DNA of 64,000 bases from Streptomyces radiopugnans (GCF_900110735.1 NZ_FOET01000001.1:992001-1056000); one strand, 5' to 3'. Positions 42,348 through 50,278 are shown, counted from the first letter of the stretch. Numbers and translations are program-made. The notes: generated by a model not told the origin, from the sequence alone.

Positions 42348-42904
42348 CAACCGCTCCGTCCCGCGGGCCCGGCGCGCAGCGCCCGTACGGTCTCGTACGC
42401 GCGCTCCGGCCCCGTCCGGGCCGGCGCCAGCATCCGCTCCAGTTCGGCGATGCCGCGCGAGGTCTGGCTCTTGACGGTGCCGACCGAGATGCCCAGGGTG
42501 CGGGCGGTCTCCTTCTCCGACAGGTCGAAGGCGTGCCGCAGCACCACACACGCCCGCTTGCGCAGCGGCAGCCGGGCGAGCGCGTCGCGCACGTCCAGCA
42601 CCGCGGGCACGTCAGGGTCGTCGATGCGGTCGGGCCGGTGCGACCAGAACAGGGCGATCCGGCGGCGCTCGCGCACCAGGCTGCGCTGCCGGGTGCGGGC
42701 CATGCCGGCCACCACGCTGCGCGCGTACGCCAGCGGGTGCCCGTCGGCGCGCACGCTGTCCCACCGGCGCCACACCGCGACGAGCGCGTCGGCGGCGAGG
42801 TCGTCGGCTCCCTCGGAGTCTCCCAGCAGCAGGTAGGCGAAGCGGGACAGGTCGGCGTAGTACCGGTCGAAGAAGGCGTGGAACTCTTCGGTGGGGGCGT
42901 CCAC
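42344..42904 (-). CDS. ECF RNA polymerase sigma factor (SigE-like family)
   Basis: Sigma-70 family protein of 186 residues. Region 2 (about 10-75) reads FHAFFDRYYADLSRFAYLLL and GADDLAADALVAVWRRWDSV; region 4 (about 115-165) has LPLRKRACVVLRHAFDLSEK and ARTLGISVGTVKSQTSRGIA, the DNA-binding HTH. These features place it among the SANT/SigE-like ECF factors common in streptomycetes. Its partner gene follows with a 4-bp overlap. The regulon is unknown. Confidence 0.9.
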   Translation of the reverse strand: MDAPTEEFHAFFDRYYADLSRFAYLLLGDSEGADDLAADALVAVWRRWDSVRADGHPLAYARSVVAGMARTRQRSLVRERRRIALFWSHRPDRIDDPDVPAVLDVRDALARLPLRKRACVVLRHAFDLSEKETARTLGISVGTVKSQTSRGIAELERMLAPARTGPERAYETVRALRAGPAGRSGW

Positions 42905-42999
42905 GCGGCCTCCTCAGGGCTCGATGGATCCTGCGAAGTGATGTGCCACGACCCCCTGCGGCTGCGTGAGCGTAGCAGGGGACTCGTACAGTGCGGCAT

Positions 43000-44097
43000 A
43001 TGAGCGAGCGCGGGAATTTCCACATCCGGGGACGGGTCCTGACCGGGCCCGGCCCCGACGACGTCCGGGACGAGATGTGGGTCGTGGACGGGCGGATCAC
43101 CTACGAGCGGCCCACCGGGCCGCTGGAGACGGCCACGGTCGAGGGCTGGGTGCTGCCCGGGCTGGTGGACGCGCACTGCCACGTCGGGCTCGATGCCCAC
43201 GGCGCCGTCGACGACGCCACCAGCGAGAAGCAGGCGCTCACCGACCGCGACGCCGGGACGCTGCTGATCCGGGACGCGGGATCGGCCGCCGACACCCGGT
43301 GGATCGACGACCGCGAGGACCTGCCGCGCATCATCCGGGCCGGCCGCCACATCGCACGCACCAGGCGCTACATCCGCAACTACGCCCACGAGATCGAGCC
43401 CGGGGACCTGGCGGCCTACGTGCGGGGCGAGGCGCGGCGCGGCGACGGCTGGGTCAAGCTCGTCGGCGACTGGATAGACCGCGAGCAGGGCGATCTGGCC
43501 CCCTGCTGGCCGCGCGGCGCGGTGGAGGCCGCCATCGCGGCCGCCCACGAGGAGGGCGCGCGGGTCACCGCCCACTGCTTCGCCGAGGACTCGCTGCGCG
43601 ATCTGGTGGAGGCCGGGATCGACTGCGTCGAGCACGCCACCGGTCTGACGGAGGAGACCATCCCGCTCTTCGCCGAGCGGGGCGTCGCCATCGTCCCCAC
43701 CCTGGTCAACATCGCCACCTTCCCCCGGCTCGCCGAGGGCGGCGAGAAGAAGTTCCCGCGCTGGGCCGACCACATGCGGCGGCTCCACGAGCGCCGCTAC
43801 GACACCGTGCGCGCGGCGTACGACGCCGGCATCCCGGTCTTCGTCGGCACGGACGCCGGCGGCTCGCTGCCGCACGGGCTGGTCGCCGACGAGGTCGCGG
43901 AGCTGGTGGCGGCGGGCATCCCGCCGGTGGACGCCCTGTCGGCGACCACCTGGGCGGCCCGCGCCTGGCTGGGGCGCCCGGGGCTGGAGGAGGGCGCCGA
44001 GGCGGATCTGGTGGTGTACGAGGCGGATCCGCGGGCCGACGTACGGGTGCTGGCCGCGCCGCGGGCGGTACTGCTCAGGGGGCGCGCCGTGCGGTGA
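43000..44097 (+). CDS. Amidohydrolase-family metal-dependent hydrolase
   Basis: Cytoplasmic hydrolase of 365 residues with the amidohydrolase barrel. The metal-binding HxH is in LVDAHCHVGLD near residue 57, further ligands are KLVGDW (Lys), ARVTAHCF and CVEHATGL (His), and the catalytic Asp is in VFVGTDAGGS near residue 285. The DPRADVRVLAAPRAVLLRG end is typical of imidazolonepropionase-like members. ATG at 43000 is preferred over GTG 42991; TACAGT lies 7 bp before it, so the message may be nearly leaderless. Substrate unknown. The stop codon lies inside the first unit of a 12-bp tandem repeat. Confidence 0.85.
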   Translation: MSERGNFHIRGRVLTGPGPDDVRDEMWVVDGRITYERPTGPLETATVEGWVLPGLVDAHCHVGLDAHGAVDDATSEKQALTDRDAGTLLIRDAGSAADTRWIDDREDLPRIIRAGRHIARTRRYIRNYAHEIEPGDLAAYVRGEARRGDGWVKLVGDWIDREQGDLAPCWPRGAVEAAIAAAHEEGARVTAHCFAEDSLRDLVEAGIDCVEHATGLTEETIPLFAERGVAIVPTLVNIATFPRLAEGGEKKFPRWADHMRRLHERRYDTVRAAYDAGIPVFVGTDAGGSLPHGLVADEVAELVAAGIPPVDALSATTWAARAWLGRPGLEEGAEADLVVYEADPRADVRVLAAPRAVLLRGRAVR

Positions 44098-44138
44098 GGC
44101 GCGCGGTGAGGCGCGCGGTGAGGCATGCGGTGAGGCGC
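44091..44138. repeat. Four tandem 12-bp repeats at the end of the amidohydrolase gene
   Basis: GCGGTGAGGCGC occurs four times in direct succession (third copy ends CAT instead of CGC). The first copy includes the last codon and stop of the amidohydrolase gene, so the array grew outward from a coding end. Confidence 0.85.
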
Positions 44139-44166
44139 GCGGGGTGTCCGCGGTGGAGGAGGGCGT

Positions 44167-44211
44167 ATGCCCGCCCTGTGGAGACGCGGTGCGATACCCA
44201 TGATGAGCTAA
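44167..44211 (+). CDS. Possible 14-codon leader ORF
   Basis: ATG at 44167 stands 3 bp after a strong ribosome site GGAGGAGGG (44155-44163) and encodes MPALWRRGAIPMMS before TAA. The spacing is slightly short. It overlaps the tiny Cys/His frame in another frame. It may be a leader peptide for the downstream anchored-protein gene, or chance. Confidence 0.25.
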   Translation: MPALWRRGAIPMMS

Positions 44212-44246
44212 TCGAAAACTGCGGCAGGTGTGACTCTTTCGAGTGA
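44178..44246 (+). CDS. Possible 22-residue Cys/His mini-protein
   Basis: GTG at 44178 encodes a 22-residue peptide with the pattern C-x2-H-x6-C-x2-C (in RCDTHDELIENCGRCDSFE), a plausible zinc knuckle. The ribosome site GGAGGAGGG lies 14 bp upstream, rather far. Codon usage is not GC3-rich (GAT, ACC, CAT, CTA, GAA). Such regularly spaced Cys/His in a 22-codon frame is unlikely to be random, yet no family is recognised. Confidence 0.25.
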   Translation: METRCDTHDELIENCGRCDSFE

Positions 44247-44251
44247 ATTAA

Positions 44252-44282
44252 CGCTACGTGGCCGCTCTTTCGCGCTACGTGG
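44252..44282. promoter_or_regulatory. Helically phased direct repeats upstream of the LAETG-protein gene
   Basis: CGCTACGTGG occurs at 44252-44261 and 44273-44282, starting 21 bp (two helical turns) apart. Each copy is also preceded by CTCTTTCG (44234-44241 and 44265-44272). The arrangement suggests a binding site for a regulator that recognises direct repeats. Confidence 0.5.
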
Positions 44283-44371
44283 GTCAACAATGGCGTGGTC
44301 TCAGTCACCGGTGTGAGCGATGTCCCCCATTGGCCGCCGGTGACGCCATGCAATCCGTGGGGGTTTCACCT

Positions 44372-45448
44372 GTGAACAAGTCTGTCTACGGCCTGCTCGC
44401 CGCCGCCGCTCTGGTGGGGGTCACCGCCGCGCCCGCGAACGCCGCCGGCGACGCGGGCTCGGCGAGCGCGGCCGTACTCCGGGCGAGCCTGGAGGTCTCT
44501 CTGCTCAAGGGGGGCGCCGCCGTACCGCTGAAGACCGAGCTCAACGCGGTCCGGGCGCCCGAGAGCGCCGACGAGACCCTGCTGGAGGCCCGCGTGGACG
44601 GCGTGCACGGCGGCAAGCCGTTCACCATGCTGGGCGCGAAGGCCGCCACCTCGAGGGCGACGGTGGAGAAGGGGAAGGCCGAGGGCCACTCCAACCTGGC
44701 CGAGGCCAAGGTGTACGTGCCGGGGCTGCTGCGGCCCCTGGTCAGGACCGAGCTGGTCACCTCCCACGCCGTGTGCGAGGCCGGTGCCCAGCCGACCGCC
44801 GAGTCCGAGATCCCCGGCACCGTCACGGTGCTCGGGAAGAAGGTCGAGGTGAAGGCCGACGGCACCACCACGGTCGAGGCGGAAGGCCTCGGCACGGTGC
44901 GGCTGAAGCTGGCCGAGACCGTCACCACCACCCGTACGGCCGCCGCCACCGCGCTCGCGCTGGACATCGCGCTGAACCCGGCCGATCTGAACGTGGCCGA
45001 GGTCAAGGGCCGGGTGACGCTGGTGGAGGCGGCCTGCGAGACGCCCGGCGGCAAGGGCGGTGACAACGGCGGATCCACCGGCGGCACCGGCGGCTCCACC
45101 GGCGGCGACGGCGGTGCCACCGAGGGCGGGTCCACCGGTTCCGCCGGTGGCGGCTCCGCCGACGGGGGCTCCACGAGCGGCAGCGGCGGTTCCACCGAGG
45201 GCTCCGCCGACGGCGGTTCCACCGGTGGTGACAGCGGCTCGGCCGGCTCCACCGACGGCAAGGGGAACGACCCGCAGCCGCAGACCGGTTCGGAGCCGTC
45301 CGGCGAGAAGCCCACCGGCAACCTCGCCGAGACCGGCGGCAGCTCGGCCACCCCGTACATCGCCGGCGGAGCCCTGGCGCTCGTCGCCGCGGGCGGCGGC
45401 CTGCTGATGCTGCGCCGCCGCCGTGCGTCCGGCGTGGCCGACGCCTGA
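44372..45448 (+). CDS. LAETG-anchored cell-wall protein (SCO1860-type)
   Basis: Secreted protein of 358 residues. A Sec signal (NKSVYGLLAAAALVGVTAAP, cleaved near ANAAGD) is followed by a beta-rich domain of about 200 residues with two Cys (AVCEAGAQ, EAACETPGG) that may form a disulfide. Then comes a Gly/Ser/Thr spacer of about 75 residues and the sortase signal LAETG with membrane segment YIAGGALALVAAGGGLLML and RRRR tail. Sortase class E recognises LAxTG in streptomycetes. GTG at 44372 has GGGGG upstream; an in-frame ATG at 44348 is an alternative. The function on the cell surface is unknown. Confidence 0.88.
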   Translation: MNKSVYGLLAAAALVGVTAAPANAAGDAGSASAAVLRASLEVSLLKGGAAVPLKTELNAVRAPESADETLLEARVDGVHGGKPFTMLGAKAATSRATVEKGKAEGHSNLAEAKVYVPGLLRPLVRTELVTSHAVCEAGAQPTAESEIPGTVTVLGKKVEVKADGTTTVEAEGLGTVRLKLAETVTTTRTAAATALALDIALNPADLNVAEVKGRVTLVEAACETPGGKGGDNGGSTGGTGGSTGGDGGATEGGSTGSAGGGSADGGSTSGSGGSTEGSADGGSTGGDSGSAGSTDGKGNDPQPQTGSEPSGEKPTGNLAETGGSSATPYIAGGALALVAAGGGLLMLRRRRASGVADA

Positions 45449-45456
45449 TCCGCTTA

Positions 45457-45487
45457 CCGCCGACCCGGCCCCGGGCCGGGTCGGCGG
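45457..45487 (+). terminator. Hairpin after the LAETG-protein gene
   Basis: CCGCCGACCCGGCCC (45457-45471) pairs perfectly with 45473-45487 (15 bp), nine bases after the stop. Confidence 0.8.
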
Positions 45488-45511
45488 TGTGAGCGGTGCT
45501 AGTCGGTGTGA

Positions 45512-45547
45512 GCGGCGGCGGGCCCCCGGGCGGGGGCCCGCCGCCGC
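45512..45547 (-). terminator. Terminator of the cobalamin operon
   Basis: GCGGCGGCGGGCCCCC (45512-45527) pairs perfectly with 45532-45547 (16 bp, loop GGGC), nine bases beyond the stop of cobC, the last gene of the minus-strand operon. Confidence 0.85.
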
Positions 45548-45555
45548 TCCGCGCG

Positions 45556-46680
45556 TCAGCGCACCCCGAGGCCGGCCAGCGCCCGCACCAGGCGGTCGGT
45601 CGTCGCCCGGTCCCGCACCGCCAGCCGCAGCCACCGCGCGTCCAGGCCGGGGAAGGTGTCCCCGCGGCGTACCGCGATGCCCTCCGCGCGCAGCCGCTCC
45701 CGCAGCCCGGCCGCGTCGGCGTGCCGCACCAGGACGAAGGGCGCCCGCGGGTCCGCCGTCGCCTGCCCCAGCTCCCCGAACTCCGCGAGTCGGCCGAGCA
45801 GATGGGCCCGGTCGGCGGCGGTCCGCTCCGCCGCCCGCTCGGCCTCGGCCAGCGCGGCTGGCTCGCAGCACGCCTCGGCCGCGGCGAGCGCGGGGGAGGA
45901 GACCGGCCACAGCGGCTGGTGCCGCGCCAGCGCGGCGACGGTCTCCGGGTCGGAGAGCACATAGCCGATGCGCAGCCCCGCCAGCCCCCAGGTCTTGGTG
46001 AGGCTGCGCAGCACCACGGTGCGGCCCGGAAGCTCCGTCACCAGCCCCGCCAGGGACTCGCGCTCGCCCGGCACCGCGTCGATGAACGCCTCGTCCACCA
46101 CCAGCGTCCGGCCCGGCCGCGCCAGCGCCGCCAGGGCCCGGGCCGGGTGCAGCACCGACGTCGGGTTGGTCGGGTTGCCGACGACCACCGCGGCGGCCCC
46201 GGCCGGAACGCGGGCGGGGTCGAGACGGAAGCCGTCCCGCTCCTCCAGGACGACGCGCTCCACCCGGTGGCCCGCGTCCAGCAGCGCGGCCTCCGGCTCG
46301 GTGAACTGCGGGTGCACCACGACCGGTCCGCCGTCGCGCCAGGCGTCCGACCCGGGCGGGGGCAGGAACCGGGCGAGCAGGACGAACGCCTCCGCCGCGC
46401 CCGCCGTCAGCAGCACGCACTCCTGCGGCAGCCCGTGACGGGCCGCCACCGCCCGCCGGGCCGCCCGCCCGTCGGGGTAGGCGGCCAGCGAGCCGATCGA
46501 GGCGGCCACCCGCTCCCTCAGCCACGCGGGGGGCGTGCCGGCGCGGACGTTGACCGCGAGGTCCACCAGGTCCGCGCCCGCGTCCCGCACCTCCGCGTCG
46601 CCGTGGTGGCGCAGGTCGTGCGCGACGCCCGGGGGCCGAGGGGGAACCAGGGGTTCAGTGGGCGTGTGCATGGCCGTCAT
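45556..46680 (-). CDS. cobC: CobC-type PLP protein (threonine-phosphate decarboxylase family)
   Basis: Fold-type I PLP enzyme of up to 374 residues, the Rv2231c/CobC group. The family supplies aminopropanol phosphate for the nucleotide loop of cobalamin. The PLP Lys is in LRSLTKTWGLAGLRIGYVL near residue 225; the pyridine Asp in LVVDEAFIDAVPGE and NPTNPTS bind cofactor and phosphate. The first ATG (46680) overlaps the CbiX gene by 26 bp, a second ATG (46671) by 17. The Gly/Pro N-terminus PLVPPRPPGVAHDLRHHGD shows the family pattern. It is last in the operon, followed by a terminator. Confidence 0.88.
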   Translation of the reverse strand: MTAMHTPTEPLVPPRPPGVAHDLRHHGDAEVRDAGADLVDLAVNVRAGTPPAWLRERVAASIGSLAAYPDGRAARRAVAARHGLPQECVLLTAGAAEAFVLLARFLPPPGSDAWRDGGPVVVHPQFTEPEAALLDAGHRVERVVLEERDGFRLDPARVPAGAAAVVVGNPTNPTSVLHPARALAALARPGRTLVVDEAFIDAVPGERESLAGLVTELPGRTVVLRSLTKTWGLAGLRIGYVLSDPETVAALARHQPLWPVSSPALAAAEACCEPAALAEAERAAERTAADRAHLLGRLAEFGELGQATADPRAPFVLVRHADAAGLRERLRAEGIAVRRGDTFPGLDARWLRLAVRDRATTDRLVRALAGLGVR

Positions 46681-47593
46681 TGTGGTGATGGTGGTGCCCG
46701 TGCCCGTGTCCGTGTCCGTCGTCGTCCGGGTGGTGGTGGGGCCGCTGGGGCATGCCCACCTTCTCCTCGAAGCCGGGCAGCGCGATGCGGTAGACGCACG
46801 AGTCGCAGTTCATCCGCAGATCGCCCTCGACGGCCTCCGTGTAGCGCTCCCAGACCAGCTCCGCCAACTCGTCGGTGGGGCCGATGACATCGGCGGAGAG
46901 CACCTCGGTCTCCGGGTGCGCCGCGGCCCAGCCCTCGGTCTGCGCCCGGACCCGGTCCGGCAGGATGCCGGTGAACAGGAAGTACGGCAGCACCACGATC
47001 CGGCGGGCGCCCAGCATCCGGCAGCGGTCCAGGCCGGAGGGGACGTCGGGGGCGGCGAGCGAGACGAACGCCGTCTCCACGCCCGCGTAGCCGCGCCCCT
47101 CCCACAGCAGCCTGGCCGCCTTGTGCACCTCGGCGTTGGCGTCCGGGTCGGTGGAGCCGCGGCCCACCAGCAGCACCGTGGTGCCGGCGCGGCTGCTCGC
47201 GCCGCCCTCGTCGCCCGCCGAGCGCAGCGCCTCGTCCACCCGGCGCTCCAGCACGTTCAGCAGCGACGGGTGGGGGCCGAGCGGGCGGCCGTACGCGTAG
47301 GTGGTGCCCGGATGGCGCTGCTCCTCGCGGGCCAGGGCGGCGGGGATGTCGCCCTTGGCGTGCCCGGCCGAGACCAGCATCAGCGGGACGGCGGCGAAGT
47401 TCCGCACACCCCGTCCGGTCAGTTCGGCGACGGCGTCGGCGAGCGGCGGCGGGGACAGTTCGATGAAACCCCCCGCGACGGGGAGGCCGGGCCGCCGCTC
47501 GCCGAGGTCGCGCACGAAGGAGCGGAACGCCTCGGCGCCGGCGTCGTCACGGGTGCCATGGCCGACGAGGAGCAGGGCGGGCGGACTGGTCAC
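46655..47593 (-). CDS. cbiX: Sirohydrochlorin/cobalt chelatase CbiX with His-rich tail
   Basis: Two-domain chelatase of 312 residues inserting cobalt (or iron/nickel) into sirohydrochlorin. Domain 1 has the metal His in LLVGHGTRDDAG and PLMLVSAGHAKGDIPA; domain 2 has LLVGRGSTDPDANAEVHKAA and LPYFLFTGIL. MNCDSCVYR near residue 270 adds a Cys pair. The last 28 residues contain 14 His with Asp and Gly, a metal-storage tail as in long CbiX proteins. GTG at 47593 overlaps the cobH stop (GTGA). Its presence implies early cobalt insertion, unlike the CobN route. Confidence 0.9.
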   Translation of the reverse strand: MTSPPALLLVGHGTRDDAGAEAFRSFVRDLGERRPGLPVAGGFIELSPPPLADAVAELTGRGVRNFAAVPLMLVSAGHAKGDIPAALAREEQRHPGTTYAYGRPLGPHPSLLNVLERRVDEALRSAGDEGGASSRAGTTVLLVGRGSTDPDANAEVHKAARLLWEGRGYAGVETAFVSLAAPDVPSGLDRCRMLGARRIVVLPYFLFTGILPDRVRAQTEGWAAAHPETEVLSADVIGPTDELAELVWERYTEAVEGDLRMNCDSCVYRIALPGFEEKVGMPQRPHHHPDDDGHGHGHGHHHHHNDGHAHAH

Positions 47594-48237
47594 TGGGTCT
47601 TCTCCTTGGCGGTACCGGGGGCGGTACGGGGGACGGTGCTGTCGGGGTGTGCGGCGGTGGCCGGGGTGTACAGAAGGGCGTTGAGGGCTGCCGCGGCCAC
47701 CGCGCTGCCGCCCTTCTCCGAGACGTTGCTGACGGCCGGCAGGCCGCTGGCGCGCAGCGCCGCCTTGCTCTCGGCCGCGCCGACGAAGCCGACGGGCAGA
47801 CCGATGACCAGGGCGGGGTCCGCGTCCAGGGCGAGCAGTTCGAACAGGGCGGTGGGCGCGCAGCCGACCACCCACACCGCGCCCGGCCCGACCTGCTCGT
47901 GGGCCAGCCGCACCGCGTGCGCGGAACGGGTCAGGCCGTCCTCGGCGCGGGCGTCGGCGAGCCGGCACACCGTCTCGCGGCGGGTGATCCCGGCGGCGAC
48001 CATCTCGACGTCCACCACGACCGGCGCACCGGCGTGCAGGGCGGTGTGCGCGGCGCGCAGCGCGCTCTCGTCGGTGACCAGGTCCTCGGCGTAGGCCGGG
48101 TCGGCGCTGGAGTGGATCACCCGCTCCACCACGGCCCGCGTCAGCGGCGGGAGGTGGGAGGTGTCCAGCCGCGAGCGCAGGATGCGGTACGACTCCTCCT
48201 CGATGGGATGGACGGTGCGGTGGGGCAAAGGCGTCAC
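47590..48237 (-). CDS. cobH: Precorrin-8X methylmutase
   Basis: Isomerase of 215 residues (CobH/CbiC) moving the C11 methyl group to C12 to give (hydrogeno/cob)byrinic acid. Signatures are HPIEEESYRILRSRLD, the catalytic-His motif ERVIHSSADPAYAEDL near residue 45, VDVEMVAAGITRR and GLPVGFVGAAESKAAL. GTG at 48237 overlaps the ferredoxin stop by GTGA; the C-terminus overlaps CbiX in the same way. Confidence 0.93.
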   Translation of the reverse strand: MTPLPHRTVHPIEEESYRILRSRLDTSHLPPLTRAVVERVIHSSADPAYAEDLVTDESALRAAHTALHAGAPVVVDVEMVAAGITRRETVCRLADARAEDGLTRSAHAVRLAHEQVGPGAVWVVGCAPTALFELLALDADPALVIGLPVGFVGAAESKAALRASGLPAVSNVSEKGGSAVAAAALNALLYTPATAAHPDSTVPRTAPGTAKEKTQ

Positions 48238-48476
48238 GACGGCTCCCGGGGGTCGCGTACGGGGATCTCCTCGACGGCGTCGACCGGGCACACCTCGACG
48301 CACTCCAGGCAGCCGGTGCACAGCTCGGCCCGCACCAGCAGCGCGCCGCCCAGCGGACGTATCGCGTGGACCGGACAGGTCAGCAGGCAGGCGCCACAGC
48401 CCGCGCAGCGCGAGGTGACGGCGACGGGCGCGGCCCGGGGGACGGCCGTCGGTGCGGCGGTCGCGGGCGCGGTCAC
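48234..48476 (-). CDS. Small 4Fe-4S ferredoxin in the cobalamin operon
   Basis: Protein of 80 residues with two complete cluster motifs: CAGCGACLLTCP and CTGCLECVEVCP. It is preceded by an Ala/Pro-rich N-terminus (APATAAPTAVPRAAP). GTG at 48476 overlaps the stop of the CbiG-CobJ gene, and its own stop overlaps cobH, so it is translated stoichiometrically with corrin-ring enzymes. It probably gives electrons to a ring-contraction or reduction step, or to the CobJ/CbiH-like half of the neighbouring fusion. Confidence 0.9.
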   Translation of the reverse strand: MTAPATAAPTAVPRAAPVAVTSRCAGCGACLLTCPVHAIRPLGGALLVRAELCTGCLECVEVCPVDAVEEIPVRDPREPS

Positions 48477-50278
48477 CGGGACTCCTGCCAGCGGTAGCCG
48501 CGCGGGGTCACCATGCGGCCGGCCACGGTGCGGGTGGCGGTGTTGCCGACGGTCACCACCGTCATCATGTCGACCGTCCCCGGATCGAGTTCGCCGAGCG
48601 TGGTCACGGTGGTGCGCTCGCCGGGGCGCGAGGCGTTGCGCACCACCCCGGCCGGGGTGTGCGGGGCGCGGTGCTCGGCCAGCAGGGCGAGCGCCTTGGG
48701 CAGCTGCCAGTCGCGGCCCCGGCTGCGGGGGTTGTAGAACGTCACCACCAGGTCGGACTCGGCCGCCGCCCGGACCCGGCGCTCGATCACCTCCCAGGGC
48801 GTGTGCAGGTCCGACAGACTGATCGAGACGTGGTCGTGGCCCAGCGGCGCGCCCAGCAGCGCGGCGGCGGCGAGCGCCGCCGTGACGCCGGGGACACCGA
48901 CCACGTCGATGTCGGCGGACGCCTCCGCCAGGGCGGGCGAGGCCATCGCGTACACCCCGGCGTCGCCGCTGCCGATCAGCGCCACCGCGTGGCCCGCGCG
49001 GGCCTCCGCCACGGCGGTGCGGGCGCGCTCCTCCTCCGCGCCGAGACCGGACTCCAGCACACGGGCGCCCGGCCGCAGCAGATCGCGGATCTGGTCCACG
49101 TACTGGTCGAGGCCGACGACCACCGAGGCGCGGCGCAGCTCGTCGCGGGCGCGCGGGGTGAGCAGGTCGCGGGCGCCGGGCCCGAGCCCGACGACGGCCA
49201 GCCGCCCGCGGTGCCGCCGCCGCGCCACGGCGCAGGTCGCCATCGCCGCGCGCCCCTCGGGAGCGGACTTCCGCTTGGGCACGACCAGTTCGGCGCCCTC
49301 GCCGCAGGCGAGCAGCGCGGCGGCCTCCGCCACGCTCGGGGTGCCCACGGCGGCCAGCGGCGCGTCGGAGGGGTGGGGCACGGGCACGACGGCCAGTTCC
49401 TCCGCGGGGTACGTCCGCAGCGGTACGCCCAGGCGCCGGGCCGCCTCCACGATGCCCTCCTCGCCGGCCTTGGCCTCGACGGTGGCCAGCTCGGTGACGG
49501 ACAGCGGCGACAGACCGGCGTCGGCGAGGGCCTGCCCGACCAGGGCGGCGACCTCGTCGGCGGGGGCTCCCCGGCTGGCGCCGACGCCGACGGCGAGGGT
49601 CGGCGGGCGCAGCACGGCCGTGCGGTCGCCGGGCGTCGCCGCGCGGTCGCTGACCAGCAGGGTGTACCCGTCGTCCGCGCCCCGGCCACCGGGCCCGCCG
49701 TCGCTCTGCGTGGCGCTGTCGGTGGCCTCGGCCACGTTGGGTGGCAGTGCGGGAAGGGGGAGAACGGAATGACGCACCAGACGGACGGGCTCGCCGTCGA
49801 GGATCGCCCGCGACACCGCCGCGACGGCGCCCTCGACGGGCAGGCCGAGGGTGTCCAGGCCGGGGACGCCGGCGGCGTCGGTGGCGGTGGTGACGACGGG
49901 ACGGCAGCCGGGCAGGGCCTCGGCCACCGCGTGCGCCAGGTCGTTCGCGCCGCCCGCGTGGCCGCCCAGCAGTGCCACGGCGTACCGCTGCGCCTCGTCC
50001 ACGCACACCACGCCCGGATCGTCCGCCTTGCCGCCCAGCAGCGGGGCGATCAGGCGCACGGTCGCGCCGGTGGCGAGGAAGCAGACGAGGCGGTCGCACT
50101 CGGCGAAGGCGCGGGTGACCGCCTCGCGGACGGTGCCGGCGGTACCGCCTTCGCCTCCGGTGTCGTAGACGCGGGTGGCCTCCGGCCAGGCGGCCGCCAG
50201 ACGGTCGCGGGCGCGCCGCCCCGCGGCGGTGGCGGAGACGAGACCGACCAGGCCGGCCGGGGCGTTCGGGGCGTTCAC
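48473..50278 (-). CDS. cobJ: CbiG-CobJ fusion: cobalt-precorrin-5A hydrolase and precorrin-3B C17-methyltransferase
   Basis: Bifunctional protein of 601 residues. The N-terminal half (about 1-340) is CbiG, with LVCFLATGATVRLIAPLLGGKADDPGVVCVDE, VALLGGHAGGANDLA and the C-terminal GVGASRGAPADEVAALV repeat. The second half (about 360-601) is CobJ/CbiH, beginning LAVVGLGPGARDLLTPRA, with SGDAGVYAMASPALE-like and TAALAAAALLGAPLGHD blocks. GTG at 50278 has AGGAG 7 bp upstream and overlaps the cobL stop. CbiG opens the lactone formed by ring contraction in the anaerobic-type route, so the fusion marks that route. Confidence 0.92.
   Translation of the reverse strand: MNAPNAPAGLVGLVSATAAGRRARDRLAAAWPEATRVYDTGGEGGTAGTVREAVTRAFAECDRLVCFLATGATVRLIAPLLGGKADDPGVVCVDEAQRYAVALLGGHAGGANDLAHAVAEALPGCRPVVTTATDAAGVPGLDTLGLPVEGAVAAVSRAILDGEPVRLVRHSVLPLPALPPNVAEATDSATQSDGGPGGRGADDGYTLLVSDRAATPGDRTAVLRPPTLAVGVGASRGAPADEVAALVGQALADAGLSPLSVTELATVEAKAGEEGIVEAARRLGVPLRTYPAEELAVVPVPHPSDAPLAAVGTPSVAEAAALLACGEGAELVVPKRKSAPEGRAAMATCAVARRRHRGRLAVVGLGPGARDLLTPRARDELRRASVVVGLDQYVDQIRDLLRPGARVLESGLGAEEERARTAVAEARAGHAVALIGSGDAGVYAMASPALAEASADIDVVGVPGVTAALAAAALLGAPLGHDHVSISLSDLHTPWEVIERRVRAAAESDLVVTFYNPRSRGRDWQLPKALALLAEHRAPHTPAGVVRNASRPGERTTVTTLGELDPGTVDMMTVVTVGNTATRTVAGRMVTPRGYRWQESR

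Noticed and set aside
44258..44371. Longer start of the LAETG-protein gene at 44258
   Set aside because: It would place about 38 residues rich in Arg/Cys/His before a clean signal peptide and would include the direct-repeat operator region.
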